From an uncultured Eubacterium sp. (lineage in GTDB: Bacteria > Bacillota > Clostridia > Lachnospirales > Lachnospiraceae): a stretch of 5,736 nucleotides of DNA. Made by a program: the position numbers and the translations under genes. Of the stretch, positions 1 through 5,539 are shown one piece after another. Under the pieces are notes generated by a model. The model was not told the DNA's origin. It saw nothing but the letters and a program-made list of their open reading frames with translations, and ran no database searches. The DNA lies in contig CAJOQF010000354.1 of the NCBI GenBank assembly GCA_905236295.1, forward strand, positions 1 through 5,736. Direction: 5' to 3'. Each line of letters begins with the position of its first letter. Position 1 is the first letter of the stretch.

Positions 1-2
1 AG

Positions 3-134
3 ATAAACCCCTACGTGGAGGGGAATATCTTCAAGAGTGTAGAGAATGTAAATCTGAATACAGTAATTGCCTATAAAAAAGACGGAATAAAGCATTCATT
101 TCTTGAATCCTACGATGAGCCAAAGCTTCCATAG
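3..134 (+). CDS. C-terminal fragment of an unrecognised protein
   Basis: An open frame enters from the left edge and ends at a TAG stop at 132-134, giving 43 residues that finish in DEPKLP. The composition is that of a soluble protein, with mixed charged and aromatic residues (for example VIAYKKDGIKHSF) and no hydrophobic segment. I do not recognise the family and propose no function. No start codon or ribosome site lies in the window, so this is a truncated gene whose body is to the left. The coding call rests on an uninterrupted frame to the edge and on the sharp composition change straight after the stop. A chance open frame of this length is possible, so confidence is moderate. Confidence 0.6.
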   Translation: MNPYVEGNIFKSVENVNLNTVIAYKKDGIKHSFLESYDEPKLP

Positions 135-189
135 CCCGTTCTTCGGGCGCCGGAGACCGCTGCACTAGGACGCCGGGCGCATTCCCGGT
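134..189. repeat. GC-rich block with two tandem hairpins after the partial gene
   Basis: Directly after the TAG stop, GCCCG-TTCTT-CGGGC (134-148) forms a perfect 5-bp hairpin with a 5-nt loop. A second perfect hairpin, CCGGG-CGCATT-CCCGG, follows at 173-188. Alternative pairings exist between them: GCGCC at 147-151 with GGCGC at 176-180, and CCGG at 150-153 with CCGG at 173-176. CGCCGG (148-153, 171-176) and GGGCGC (145-150, 175-180) also recur as direct repeats. The block is much more GC-rich than the flanks. No T-tract follows either hairpin, so it is not a standard intrinsic terminator. It could be a 3'-end stabilising structure or a dispersed palindromic element, but one copy cannot decide. 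Confidence 0.5.
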
Positions 190-205
190 ATCACTTATCA
201 CTCCC

Positions 206-235
206 TTGCAAAAAAAGTATGTTATTTGCTATAAT
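206..235 (+). promoter_or_regulatory. Sigma-A type promoter with extended -10 for the MFS gene
   Basis: A -35 element TTGCAA (206-211) and a perfect -10 TATAAT (230-235) are separated by 18 nt. A TG at 227-228 gives the extended -10 form TGCTATAAT. The expected start is near 242, leaving a leader of about 45 nt before the ATG at 289. This is the best promoter match in the window and shows that the MFS gene is transcribed independently of the gene to its left. Confidence 0.75.
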
Positions 236-288
236 TTCTATCTGTAAGCTGATTAATTATATTCACATCAAATCAAGAGGAATACATC

Positions 289-1662
289 ATGGAAAACAAA
301 AATTACAGTGTTGCAGGTATCTTTATTGTTCTGGTTTTCGGATCCATCATAACCGGAATCGTCTCGACCATCATGACGACAGCTATCCCATCAGTAATGA
401 ATGATTTTTCTATCCCCGCAAGCCAGGCTCAGCTGGTTACGAGCATCTACTCTTTAGTTAGCGGGATCATGATGCTGGCAACCGCATTTATCGTAAAAAA
501 ATATCCGACAAAGCGTCTGTTCTTTATCGGAATGCTATTATTCTCGTTGGGCGTATTATTATGTGCCCTCTCTCCCACATTTTTAATCTTAATATTCGGA
601 CGCATACTCCAGGGTGTCGGATACGGGATCATCATGGCTATGACACAGATGGTCATACTTATAATCATCCCCGAACACAAACGCGGCTTTGCTATGGGTC
701 TCTATGGACTGGCAGTAATGATAGCCCCCGTCATCGCACCTGTGGTTTCGGGAATAATAATCGATAACTACGGCTGGAGAATACTGTTTTGGATCGTCCT
801 TTTAATGTGTCTTTTAGATCTGTTTTTGGGATTGAAGTTTATGAAGAATGTTCTCGAAAACTCCGAGCAGCATTTTGATCTGCTTTCAATGATACTCGCC
901 GCAGTCGGCTTTACAGGTGTACTCTTCTCCGTCGGAAATATCGGTAGCTATCCTTTTGTAAGCATCCATGTATTGATGTATCTGCTGATAGGAGTTGTCG
1001 CACTTATCATTTTTGCAATTCGGCAGTTTAAGCTTGAGACTCCGCTTTTAAATCTTCGGGTATTCAAGACGAAAACATTTACGACAGCCGTGATCATGTG
1101 CTTTATACTCTATGCACTCATGAATGCAATGTCCACCATCATGCCGATCTTTATACAGACGGTATTGGGCGAGAGCGCCACAATGTTTGGAATACTTATG
1201 GCGCCATGTGCCTTTATAATGGGACTCTTGAGTCCGTTCACGGGGAAACTGTACGACAAGGTAGGCATAAAACCACTCGCCATCCTCGGTTGTGCCTGCG
1301 TTCTTATTAGCAAGGCGAGCATACTCTTCTTCAACGAGAGCAGTCCGACAAAGATACTCGTCATCCCGCTTATACTGCTCGGTTTTGGTCTCTCCGGCGT
1401 ATTGATGAACATTGTGACATTCGGAATGTCCGACCTTGAGGGTTCTTCAAAGACAGACGGTACATCTATACTTACCTGTCTTCGTACTATAGGCGCCGCC
1501 CTCGGAAGTGCAATATTTGCTTCCATTCTCTCTGCCGGAGTAACAGACCAGAAATACACTCTCGCCAACGTTCACAACTCGTATATATGGATGACTGTGC
1601 TGGCTGCAATAACACTGTTTATCGCCATCTTCATCATCCCCGGCAAAAAGAAATCAAAATAA
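289..1662 (+). CDS. MFS transporter, DHA2 (drug:H+ antiporter-2)-like
   Basis: A 457-residue, very hydrophobic protein, predicted as an inner-membrane permease of the major facilitator superfamily. Its length and hydrophobic pattern suit 14-helix DHA2 proteins. Family marks include the motif-B-like GRILQGVGYG around residues 104-113 (Arg105) and the motif-C-like APVVSG around 150-155, followed by IDNYGWR at 158-164, a typical DHA2 sequence after helix 5. Motif A between helices 2 and 3 is degenerate: AFIVKKYPTKR at 66-76 replaces the usual GxLADRxGRR, with Lys70 where Asp is expected. The first helix also lacks the acidic residue common in DHA2 pumps. AGAGGA at 276-281 lies 7 nt before the ATG, supporting this start. 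Proton-driven efflux of small hydrophobic compounds is the family expectation; the substrate is unknown and no regulator gene adjoins it. Confidence 0.88.
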   Translation: MENKNYSVAGIFIVLVFGSIITGIVSTIMTTAIPSVMNDFSIPASQAQLVTSIYSLVSGIMMLATAFIVKKYPTKRLFFIGMLLFSLGVLLCALSPTFLILIFGRILQGVGYGIIMAMTQMVILIIIPEHKRGFAMGLYGLAVMIAPVIAPVVSGIIIDNYGWRILFWIVLLMCLLDLFLGLKFMKNVLENSEQHFDLLSMILAAVGFTGVLFSVGNIGSYPFVSIHVLMYLLIGVVALIIFAIRQFKLETPLLNLRVFKTKTFTTAVIMCFILYALMNAMSTIMPIFIQTVLGESATMFGILMAPCAFIMGLLSPFTGKLYDKVGIKPLAILGCACVLISKASILFFNESSPTKILVIPLILLGFGLSGVLMNIVTFGMSDLEGSSKTDGTSILTCLRTIGAALGSAIFASILSAGVTDQKYTLANVHNSYIWMTVLAAITLFIAIFIIPGKKKSK

Positions 1663-1668
1663 CCGCCA

Positions 1669-1711
1669 AAAATCCCACGCCTCATCAAAGCGTGGGATTT
1701 GTTATATATAT
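1669..1711. terminator. Bidirectional intrinsic terminator between convergent genes
   Basis: AATCCCACGC (1671-1680) pairs perfectly with GCGTGGGATT (1690-1699) across a 9-nt loop; A1670-T1700 adds an eleventh pair. On the plus strand the stem is followed by TTTGTTATATATATTTA, a weak U-rich tail. On the minus strand it is followed by five T residues (plus-strand A1668-A1672, partly in the stem). It sits in the 49-nt gap between the MFS stop (1662) and the DUF2798 stop (1712), so it can end both transcripts. Confidence 0.85.
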
Positions 1712-2176
1712 TTACTTCTCCTTTAAACCATTTCGTCTAAATATGGATCTGAAAATAAATCTTACCAGTGGTCCGCAAAACAGCAACTGAAAGATCAATG
1801 CACAAGGCAGATTTAACGCGACTGTCTTAATCCACATTGCAAATGACGGCTCCTTAAAAAGCATCATCGCTATAAAGCTCATAATTGGGCACATGATACA
1901 TACTATGCAGATTGAAATGATATATGTTATCACAGCCGGTCTGTCTGTCGGCTGAACTATCTTAAACGCAAGCTTTGGCGCAAGTTTCCCGACTACAAAA
2001 AACTCCAGCAAAAAAGCGACCGGCACCATGATCTTCATTTCACCGAGCGCGAGCAAAAAAGCTTCGTTTGTCAGATCCCCCTGGCTTAGCGCTACATTAT
2101 AGACGATCATGGCATAGACCATTACGGTAGCCATAATAATAGTAAAAATAAAGTCTTCAAATTTTGTTTTTGGCAT
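1712..2176 (-). CDS. DUF2798-family small membrane protein
   Basis: A 154-residue integral membrane protein with four hydrophobic segments, arranged as two similar halves of two helices each. The first half covers roughly residues 8-70 (including FTIIMATVMVYAMIVYN), the second roughly 82-145. This two-unit layout, with MATVMVYAMIVYN near the N-terminus, matches the DUF2798 family as I remember it; no function is established for the family. The N-terminus (MPKTKFEDF) and C-terminus (FRRNGLKEK) are basic and probably cytoplasmic. GGGAGG (plus positions 2187-2192) lies 10 nt before the ATG and supports the start. That ribosome site is one arm of an inverted repeat in the leader (2182-2236). The gene lies 207 nt downstream of the AEC permease gene in the same orientation; I see no convincing promoter in that gap, so co-transcription is possible but unproven. 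Confidence 0.75.
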   Translation of the reverse strand: MPKTKFEDFIFTIIMATVMVYAMIVYNVALSQGDLTNEAFLLALGEMKIMVPVAFLLEFFVVGKLAPKLAFKIVQPTDRPAVITYIISICIVCIMCPIMSFIAMMLFKEPSFAMWIKTVALNLPCALIFQLLFCGPLVRFIFRSIFRRNGLKEK

Positions 2177-2181
2177 AATAA

Positions 2182-2236
2182 AACATCCTCCCTATTCATA
2201 TCCGAGCGTGTTGTTCGTTATCATCAGGAGGATGTT
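2182..2236 (-). promoter_or_regulatory. Leader inverted repeat that can sequester the DUF2798 ribosome binding site
   Basis: Read on the minus strand, AACATCCTCC (2236 to 2227) is perfectly complementary to GGAGGATGTT (2191 to 2182), a 10-bp stem around a 35-nt loop. The downstream arm contains the GGAGG of the Shine-Dalgarno sequence, and the start codon lies only 5 nt beyond it (2176). The upstream arm is therefore a perfect anti-Shine-Dalgarno. The pairing is seen directly; a role in translational control is inference. The loop has only weak internal pairing (CGA/TCG), and I do not recognise a known riboswitch class. Confidence 0.5.
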
Positions 2237-2383
2237 CGTTTCCAATGCTTTACCGTTCTCTTTTGATATATACTGTATCACATTAAATCCGATCGTGTAA
2301 GCAAAAAATTATTAAATTTTAAGCTAAATGATTTTAACACATTAAGATATCAGGCTCATGGCAAGCCACACTTTATCGGGTCG

Positions 2384-3298
2384 TCAGACAAGCTGTTGTG
2401 CCAGCATAAGGATCAACGGCATTGATATAATTGACAGTATCGTCGAGAGACAGACATATTTAACCGCATTTGTGTAGCTGAGTCCGACCATCTGCGCAAA
2501 TATGGCAACATTGGCTCCGATAGGTGCCGAAGCGGAGATTATAAGTGTAAGCTTCATCTCCTGAAGTGATGCCGGAAGAAGCATCAGAAACAGTAACGAT
2601 ACTATCGGTATAAGAACGAGTCTTATCGCACAGCTGATGTAGATCTTCTTTTCTTTAAATATATCGAGGATCTTGGTCTGAGCAAGGTAAATGCCGAGAA
2701 TTATCATGGCAATAGGTCCGTTTAAGGCTCCGATCGAATTGAGCGCTCCCGTAACCACGCTCGGCAGAGGTATCTGCAAGAAGAACAGCACTACTCCTAT
2801 TACCGTTGCGATAACAACGGGATTCTTTATTATCTTCTTCGCACTTATCGCACTCTTGTCGCCGGTCATTACAAAAACGCCGTAGGTCCACTGCAAAAAC
2901 AAAAGGATTGCAACAAACGCCGAGCAGTAAAAAACAGCCTCATCGCCCATAACTGTCCTAACAAGCGGAATACCCATAAAGCCGCAGTTTGAGAAAGCCA
3001 CTCCTATATTGGCGACGGGATTCTTCTTTCCGTATATAAGCATTGAGATGATCATTGAGATGACAAGCAATGCTGCTGAGAGCACGAACGACAGCCAAAG
3101 TCCATGAACTCTTTGTGGCGTCTTTTCTATCAGATAAGAATTGAGTATTACTCCGGGGAGAATGATATACAGCAAAAGGTTTGACAACTCGCTGCTTCCC
3201 TTGGCTGTAACAAGTTTCCCCTTGTACAGAGCAAAACCAACTCCCATGAATATAAACATCGTGATGAGCTGCTTGAGTAGTATTAGTGACGCTTCCAT
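2384..3298 (-). CDS. AEC (auxin efflux carrier) family transporter
   Basis: A 304-residue inner-membrane permease with about ten hydrophobic helices in two five-helix halves, the normal size for bacterial AEC/Mem_trans proteins (PF03547). Diagnostic segments are the N-terminal FMGVGFALYKGKL (17-29), LLLYIILPGVILNSY (41-55), the conserved FSNCGFMGIPLV (102-113) and, in the second half, SAPIGANVAIFAQMVG (257-272). A polar central loop around residues 145-158 separates the halves. Characterised bacterial members export or exchange small organic acids such as malate or malonate; the substrate here cannot be read from sequence. AGAAGGA (plus 3306-3312) lies 7 nt before the ATG. The gene is divergent from the HAD phosphatase gene, with 158 nt between starts. 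No convincing terminator follows its stop; only a weak GGCT/AGCC hairpin without a T-tract lies there. Confidence 0.9.
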   Translation of the reverse strand: MEASLILLKQLITMFIFMGVGFALYKGKLVTAKGSSELSNLLLYIILPGVILNSYLIEKTPQRVHGLWLSFVLSAALLVISMIISMLIYGKKNPVANIGVAFSNCGFMGIPLVRTVMGDEAVFYCSAFVAILLFLQWTYGVFVMTGDKSAISAKKIIKNPVVIATVIGVVLFFLQIPLPSVVTGALNSIGALNGPIAMIILGIYLAQTKILDIFKEKKIYISCAIRLVLIPIVSLLFLMLLPASLQEMKLTLIISASAPIGANVAIFAQMVGLSYTNAVKYVCLSTILSIISMPLILMLAQQLV

Positions 3299-3366
3299 TT
3301 TTAATTCCTTCTTTCCATATCATACCATTTGGGTATTATCAAACCCTGAGCACAGAAGCTCTAAGA

Positions 3367-3394
3367 ATTGTAATATTTGAATTTTACCCTGCAA
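3367..3394 (-). promoter_or_regulatory. Probable promoter of the AEC transporter gene
   Basis: On the minus strand, TTGCAG (plus 3389-3394) and TACAAT (plus 3367-3372) are separated by 16 nt. The -10 matches consensus at five of six positions and the -35 at four of six. The implied start is about 60 nt upstream of the ATG. A dyad at 3393-3408 touches the -35 element. Confidence 0.42.
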
Positions 3395-3405
3395 TAGTAT
3401 ACACT
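3377..3405 (+). promoter_or_regulatory. Possible promoter of the HAD phosphatase gene
   Basis: TTGAAT (3377-3382) and TACACT (3400-3405) are spaced by 17 nt, each matching consensus at four of six positions. The start would be near 3412, about 45 nt before the ATG at 3457. The -10 lies inside the dyad at 3393-3408, and the element overlaps the opposite-facing AEC promoter. The match is modest and other hexamers in this AT-rich gap could serve. Confidence 0.33.
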
Positions 3406-3408
3406 ATT
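3393..3408. promoter_or_regulatory. Operator-like dyad in the divergent AEC/HAD promoter region
   Basis: AATAGTATACACTATT is a 16-bp inverted repeat with 6-bp perfect arms (AATAGT/ACTATT) and a near-symmetric ATAC centre; only one base-pair position breaks full symmetry. It overlaps the -35 of the predicted AEC promoter and the -10 of the predicted HAD promoter, where a dimeric regulator could control both genes. No regulator gene lies in the window, and short AT-rich palindromes arise by chance. Confidence 0.35.
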
Positions 3409-3456
3409 CTATGAAAAAAGTGCACAAATATTTTTTTAACCAAAAAGGAAAAAAAC

Positions 3457-4296
3457 ATGATAAAAGATATAAAAATGATCGCAACCGACTTAGACGGTAC
3501 TCTCCTGCAGACGCGCGGAGTAATAACAGAAAAAACCAGAAACGCAATAGAAAAAGCCATCGCATCCGGCATACAGTTCGTCCCCATAAGCGGACGTCCG
3601 TACAACTCACTTCCGGATGCATTGTTTGATATAAAGGGCATCGAATACTGCTCCACCTCAAACGGAGCTGTAGCACAAAAATTTGAGACAGGCGATCGTA
3701 TATATTCCGTTCTGCTTCCTGCGAGATCAGCCAGAGCGATCGTCCGCTGCCTCGGCAACTACTATCGAGACGGAGAGATAGCCTACGAGGCATTCATTGA
3801 CGGAGTCCCCTACGCCGCAGCTGAGTATGTTATGGATCCCAGCCGATTCGGAGTGCCGGACACTGTGATCGAATACATCAAACGCGAGAGACTGCCCGTA
3901 CCTTACATAATTGATTTCATTTACGAAAATGCCGAAAAACTCGATTCCATTGCCATAATACTCAAAAATCCTGCCCTCCAGGGCATGATCTGGAGACATC
4001 TTGAACGTGAAGTTCCGGACATCTATGTGACAGCAGCCGTAGACTATCGTGTCGAGATGTCAGCCAAAGACACAGGCAAGGATATCGCCCTGAAAAAAAT
4101 AGCCGATGAATTAAACATCGGCCTTGAAAACGTATTGGTATTCGGCGACGGTGAGAACGATGCGCCAATGCTCAAATGCGCCGGCTGGGGAGTCGCCGTG
4201 GAAAATGCCACCGACAACTGCAAAGCCGCTGCCGACGAGGTAATCGGACGCTATGACTCTGAGGCTGTCGCAGACTATATTTTGAGTGTATTGTGA
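3457..4296 (+). CDS. Cof-type HAD-superfamily phosphatase (class IIB)
   Basis: A 279-residue cytosolic Mg2+-dependent phosphatase, typical in length for the Cof/YbjI-like subfamily, which dephosphorylates sugar phosphates, flavin or pyridoxal phosphates and related metabolites. All four HAD motifs are present: DLDGTLL at 11-17 (nucleophile Asp11, acid/base Asp13), ISGRP at 44-48 (Ser45), Lys208 in the TGKDIAL segment, and GDGENDAPML from 230 (Asp231, Asp235 for metal binding). The C2B-type cap lies between motifs II and III, roughly residues 80-200. The Cof-like signature and intact catalytic set support an active enzyme; the substrate cannot be assigned. AAAGGAA (3444-3450) lies 6 nt before the ATG, and DLDGTLL sits at its usual distance from the start. 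The stop codon directly abuts the stop of tcdA on the other strand, with no intervening terminator. Confidence 0.92.
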   Translation: MIKDIKMIATDLDGTLLQTRGVITEKTRNAIEKAIASGIQFVPISGRPYNSLPDALFDIKGIEYCSTSNGAVAQKFETGDRIYSVLLPARSARAIVRCLGNYYRDGEIAYEAFIDGVPYAAAEYVMDPSRFGVPDTVIEYIKRERLPVPYIIDFIYENAEKLDSIAIILKNPALQGMIWRHLEREVPDIYVTAAVDYRVEMSAKDTGKDIALKKIADELNIGLENVLVFGDGENDAPMLKCAGWGVAVENATDNCKAAADEVIGRYDSEAVADYILSVL

Positions 4297-4977
4297 TCAA
4301 TCAATAAGATCTTTTATAACTTCACTCGCAATTGCCAGTCCGGCTGCAGCCGGTACGAAAGCAATCGAGCCGGGTGTGCGTGTAGGCACATTCGGTTTTA
4401 TCGGTGGTTCATCCGAATATACCACTTTAAGAGAGTCTATCCCACGTTTCTTAAGTTCTCTTCTCATAACCTTTGCAAGCGGGCATACACTGGTCTTGTA
4501 GATATCCGCAACTCTGAAACGGGTCGGGTCAAGCTTGTTGCCCGCCCCCATTGAACTGATTATCGGAACATTTACAGTTTTCGCCCTCTCTATCAATTCG
4601 AGCTTTGCAGTCACCGTATCAACCGCATCTACTATATAATCATATGAAGTAAAATCAAACTTATCCGCATTCTCAGGCAGGAAAAACATATCTCTTACCT
4701 CCACCTTCACCTCAGGATTGATATCGAGCATACGCTCCTTCATAACCGCGGTCTTCGGTCTGTCAACTGTGCTGTGGAGAGCGATTATCTGTCTGTTGAG
4801 GTTGGTGATCGATACCACATCTTTATCTATCAGTTCAAACGCCCCAACACCGGATCTTACCAGCGCCTCACAGACATATCCTCCAACTCCGCCCACGCCG
4901 AAAACGGCAACTTTTTTATTCTTAAGACTGTCAACTGCATCATCTCCGAGCAGCATTCTCGTTCTTTGAAACTGCAT
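4297..4977 (-). CDS. tcdA: tRNA threonylcarbamoyladenosine dehydratase (TcdA, E1-like)
   Basis: A 226-residue ThiF/MoeB/E1-superfamily enzyme. TcdA uses ATP to cyclise the t6A modification at position 37 of ANN-decoding tRNAs to ct6A. The nucleotide-binding Rossmann motif is FGVGGVGGYV at 26-35. It is followed by LIDKDVVSITNLNRQ (49-63), with Asp51, Asp53 and the NLNRQ signature. Lys75, INP (86-88) and DAVD (117-120) are the expected ATP-site residues. SMGAGNKLDPTRF (142-154) is characteristic of TcdA rather than MoeB or ThiF, as is the C-terminal PGSIAFVPAAAGL. There is no CxxC zinc pair of the MoeB type. It is shorter than the E. coli protein (about 268), as Firmicute versions often are. 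An in-frame TGA lies two codons before the ATG, fixing the start; AAGGAG (plus 4989-4994) lies 11 nt upstream, a rather long spacing. It follows khpA after a terminator, so it may need its own promoter or read-through. Confidence 0.9.
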   Translation of the reverse strand: MQFQRTRMLLGDDAVDSLKNKKVAVFGVGGVGGYVCEALVRSGVGAFELIDKDVVSITNLNRQIIALHSTVDRPKTAVMKERMLDINPEVKVEVRDMFFLPENADKFDFTSYDYIVDAVDTVTAKLELIERAKTVNVPIISSMGAGNKLDPTRFRVADIYKTSVCPLAKVMRRELKKRGIDSLKVVYSDEPPIKPNVPTRTPGSIAFVPAAAGLAIASEVIKDLID

Positions 4978-4995
4978 AAATCAAACTTCTCCTTG

Positions 4996-5041
4996 AAAAA
5001 AATCGCGGATATCATTAATTGATATCCACGATTACTTTTTT
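4996..5041. terminator. Strong intrinsic terminator overlapping the khpA stop codon, possibly bidirectional
   Basis: On the minus strand AATCGTGGATATCA (5033 to 5020) pairs with TGATATCCGCGATT (5014 to 5001), a 14-bp stem with one G-U pair, around the 5-nt loop ATTAA. It is followed by a run of seven T (plus A4996-A5002, two in the stem). The loop holds the khpA TAA stop (5015-5017), so the last khpA codons form the ascending arm. On the plus strand the same stem is followed by ACTTTTTT (5034-5041), so it may also stop transcripts coming from the HAD gene. Confidence 0.85.
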
Positions 5042-5242
5042 GTCTATTTTAGTGGAAGCTGCCTTCACAACCGAACGAATCGCTTTTGCGATCCTTCCCT
5101 GCTTCCCGATAACTTTTCCCATATCATCCTTGGCTACTGAGAGCTCAAGTATGATTGCATTATCCGTCTCCTTCTGATTAACAGAAACTTCCGAAGGCTT
5201 ATCCACCAATGCTTTTGCTATAACTTCTACTAGCTCCTTCAT
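5015..5242 (-). CDS. khpA: KH-domain RNA-binding protein KhpA
   Basis: A 75-residue single KH-domain protein, the usual size for KhpA (YlqC family). The RNA-binding GxxG loop is GKQG at 46-49 within MGKVIGKQGR (41-50), preceded by the strand AIILELSVA (29-37) and followed by the helix AKAIRSVVKAAS (52-63). In other Firmicutes KhpA works with KhpB (Jag/EloR) as an RNA chaperone affecting cell elongation and division; that partnership is family knowledge, and khpB is not in this window. GAGGTG (plus 5251-5256) lies 8 nt before the ATG, a strong ribosome site. The gene starts 20 nt after the rpsP stop, in operon spacing. It ends inside the loop of a strong terminator, making it the last gene of the ffh–rpsP–khpA unit here. 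Confidence 0.93.
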   Translation of the reverse strand: MKELVEVIAKALVDKPSEVSVNQKETDNAIILELSVAKDDMGKVIGKQGRIAKAIRSVVKAASTKIDKKVIVDIN

Positions 5243-5262
5243 TTATAGGACACCTCGTTTTC

Positions 5263-5508
5263 TTATTTTGCGATTCCTGCCTTCTCGAAGATCTTTGCAA
5301 CAGTATCTGTCGGCTTTGCACCCTGGCTTAACCACTTCTTTGCGAGCTCCTCATTTACCTTGTACTCTGTAGGATTCTTGGTCGGATCATAAGTTCCGAT
5401 CTCCTCGATGAATCTTCCGTCTCTCGGTGAACGTGAATCTGCCACGATAATTCTGTAAAACGGAGCCTTCTTCTGTCCCATTCTTCTTAATCTGATTTTT
5501 ACTGCCAT
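5263..5508 (-). CDS. rpsP: 30S ribosomal protein bS16
   Basis: A complete 81-residue bS16, an early-binding small-subunit protein that contacts 16S rRNA and helps 30S assembly. The N-terminus [19 protein letters not shown] (1-19) and the following [19 protein letters not shown] are near-consensus for the family, as is DPTKNP with the [10 protein letters not shown] segment towards the C-terminus. The length is normal. AAAGGA (plus 5518-5523) lies 9 nt before the ATG. It lies 108 nt downstream of ffh and 20 nt upstream of khpA, the conserved Firmicute order. No clear promoter was found in the ffh–rpsP gap, although a TATAAA-like box occurs without a good -35. The gap holds two overlapping alternative hairpins that could act as an rpsP leader structure. 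Confidence 0.97.
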   Translation of the reverse strand: MAVKIRLRRMGQKKAPFYRIIVADSRSPRDGRFIEEIGTYDPTKNPTEYKVNEELAKKWLSQGAKPTDTVAKIFEKAGIAK

Positions 5509-5539
5509 TACTTTTCATCCTTTCATTATTTAAAGTTTA

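Noticed and set aside
1110..1568. Long minus-strand open frame (152 codons) inside the MFS gene.
   Set aside because: It is the antisense shadow of a well-supported transporter, with no ribosome site or family features.
2157..2186. A 9-codon minus-strand upstream frame (MFYYAKNKI) overlapping the DUF2798 start, as a possible leader peptide.
   Set aside because: Its ATG is fused to the GGAGG with no spacer, so initiation there is unlikely compared with the ATG at 2176.
2264..2280. TGATA-N7-TATCA repeat upstream of the DUF2798 gene as an operator, with a nearby TTGCTT as a -35.
   Set aside because: The arms are short and AT-rich, no good -10 occurs at proper spacing to TTGCTT, and no regulator is present.
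2232..2300. A 22-codon plus-strand reading frame starting at an ATG directly behind AGGAGG.
   Set aside because: There is no spacing between the ribosome-site-like sequence and the ATG, and the AGGAGG is explained as the arm of the inverted repeat for the minus-strand gene. No protein features are visible.
2305..2322. AT-only inverted repeat (AAAATT-ATTA-AATTTT) in the AEC–DUF2798 gap.
   Set aside because: Low-complexity A/T pairing is expected by chance in such sequence and the stem would be unstable.
2341..2383. Weak GGCT/AGCC hairpin after the AEC stop as its terminator.
   Set aside because: Only four to five pairs and no T-tract; not enough to call.
3384..3793. Minus-strand open frames of 124 and 129 codons opposite the HAD gene.
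   Set aside because: They overlap the motif I and II coding region of a convincing phosphatase and have shadow-like composition.
4340..4353. Perfect 14-bp palindrome CCGGCTGCAGCCGG shortly after the HAD stop, as a possible HAD terminator.
   Set aside because: It lies in tcdA and follows from the codons of its conserved PAAAG segment; no T-tract follows on either strand.
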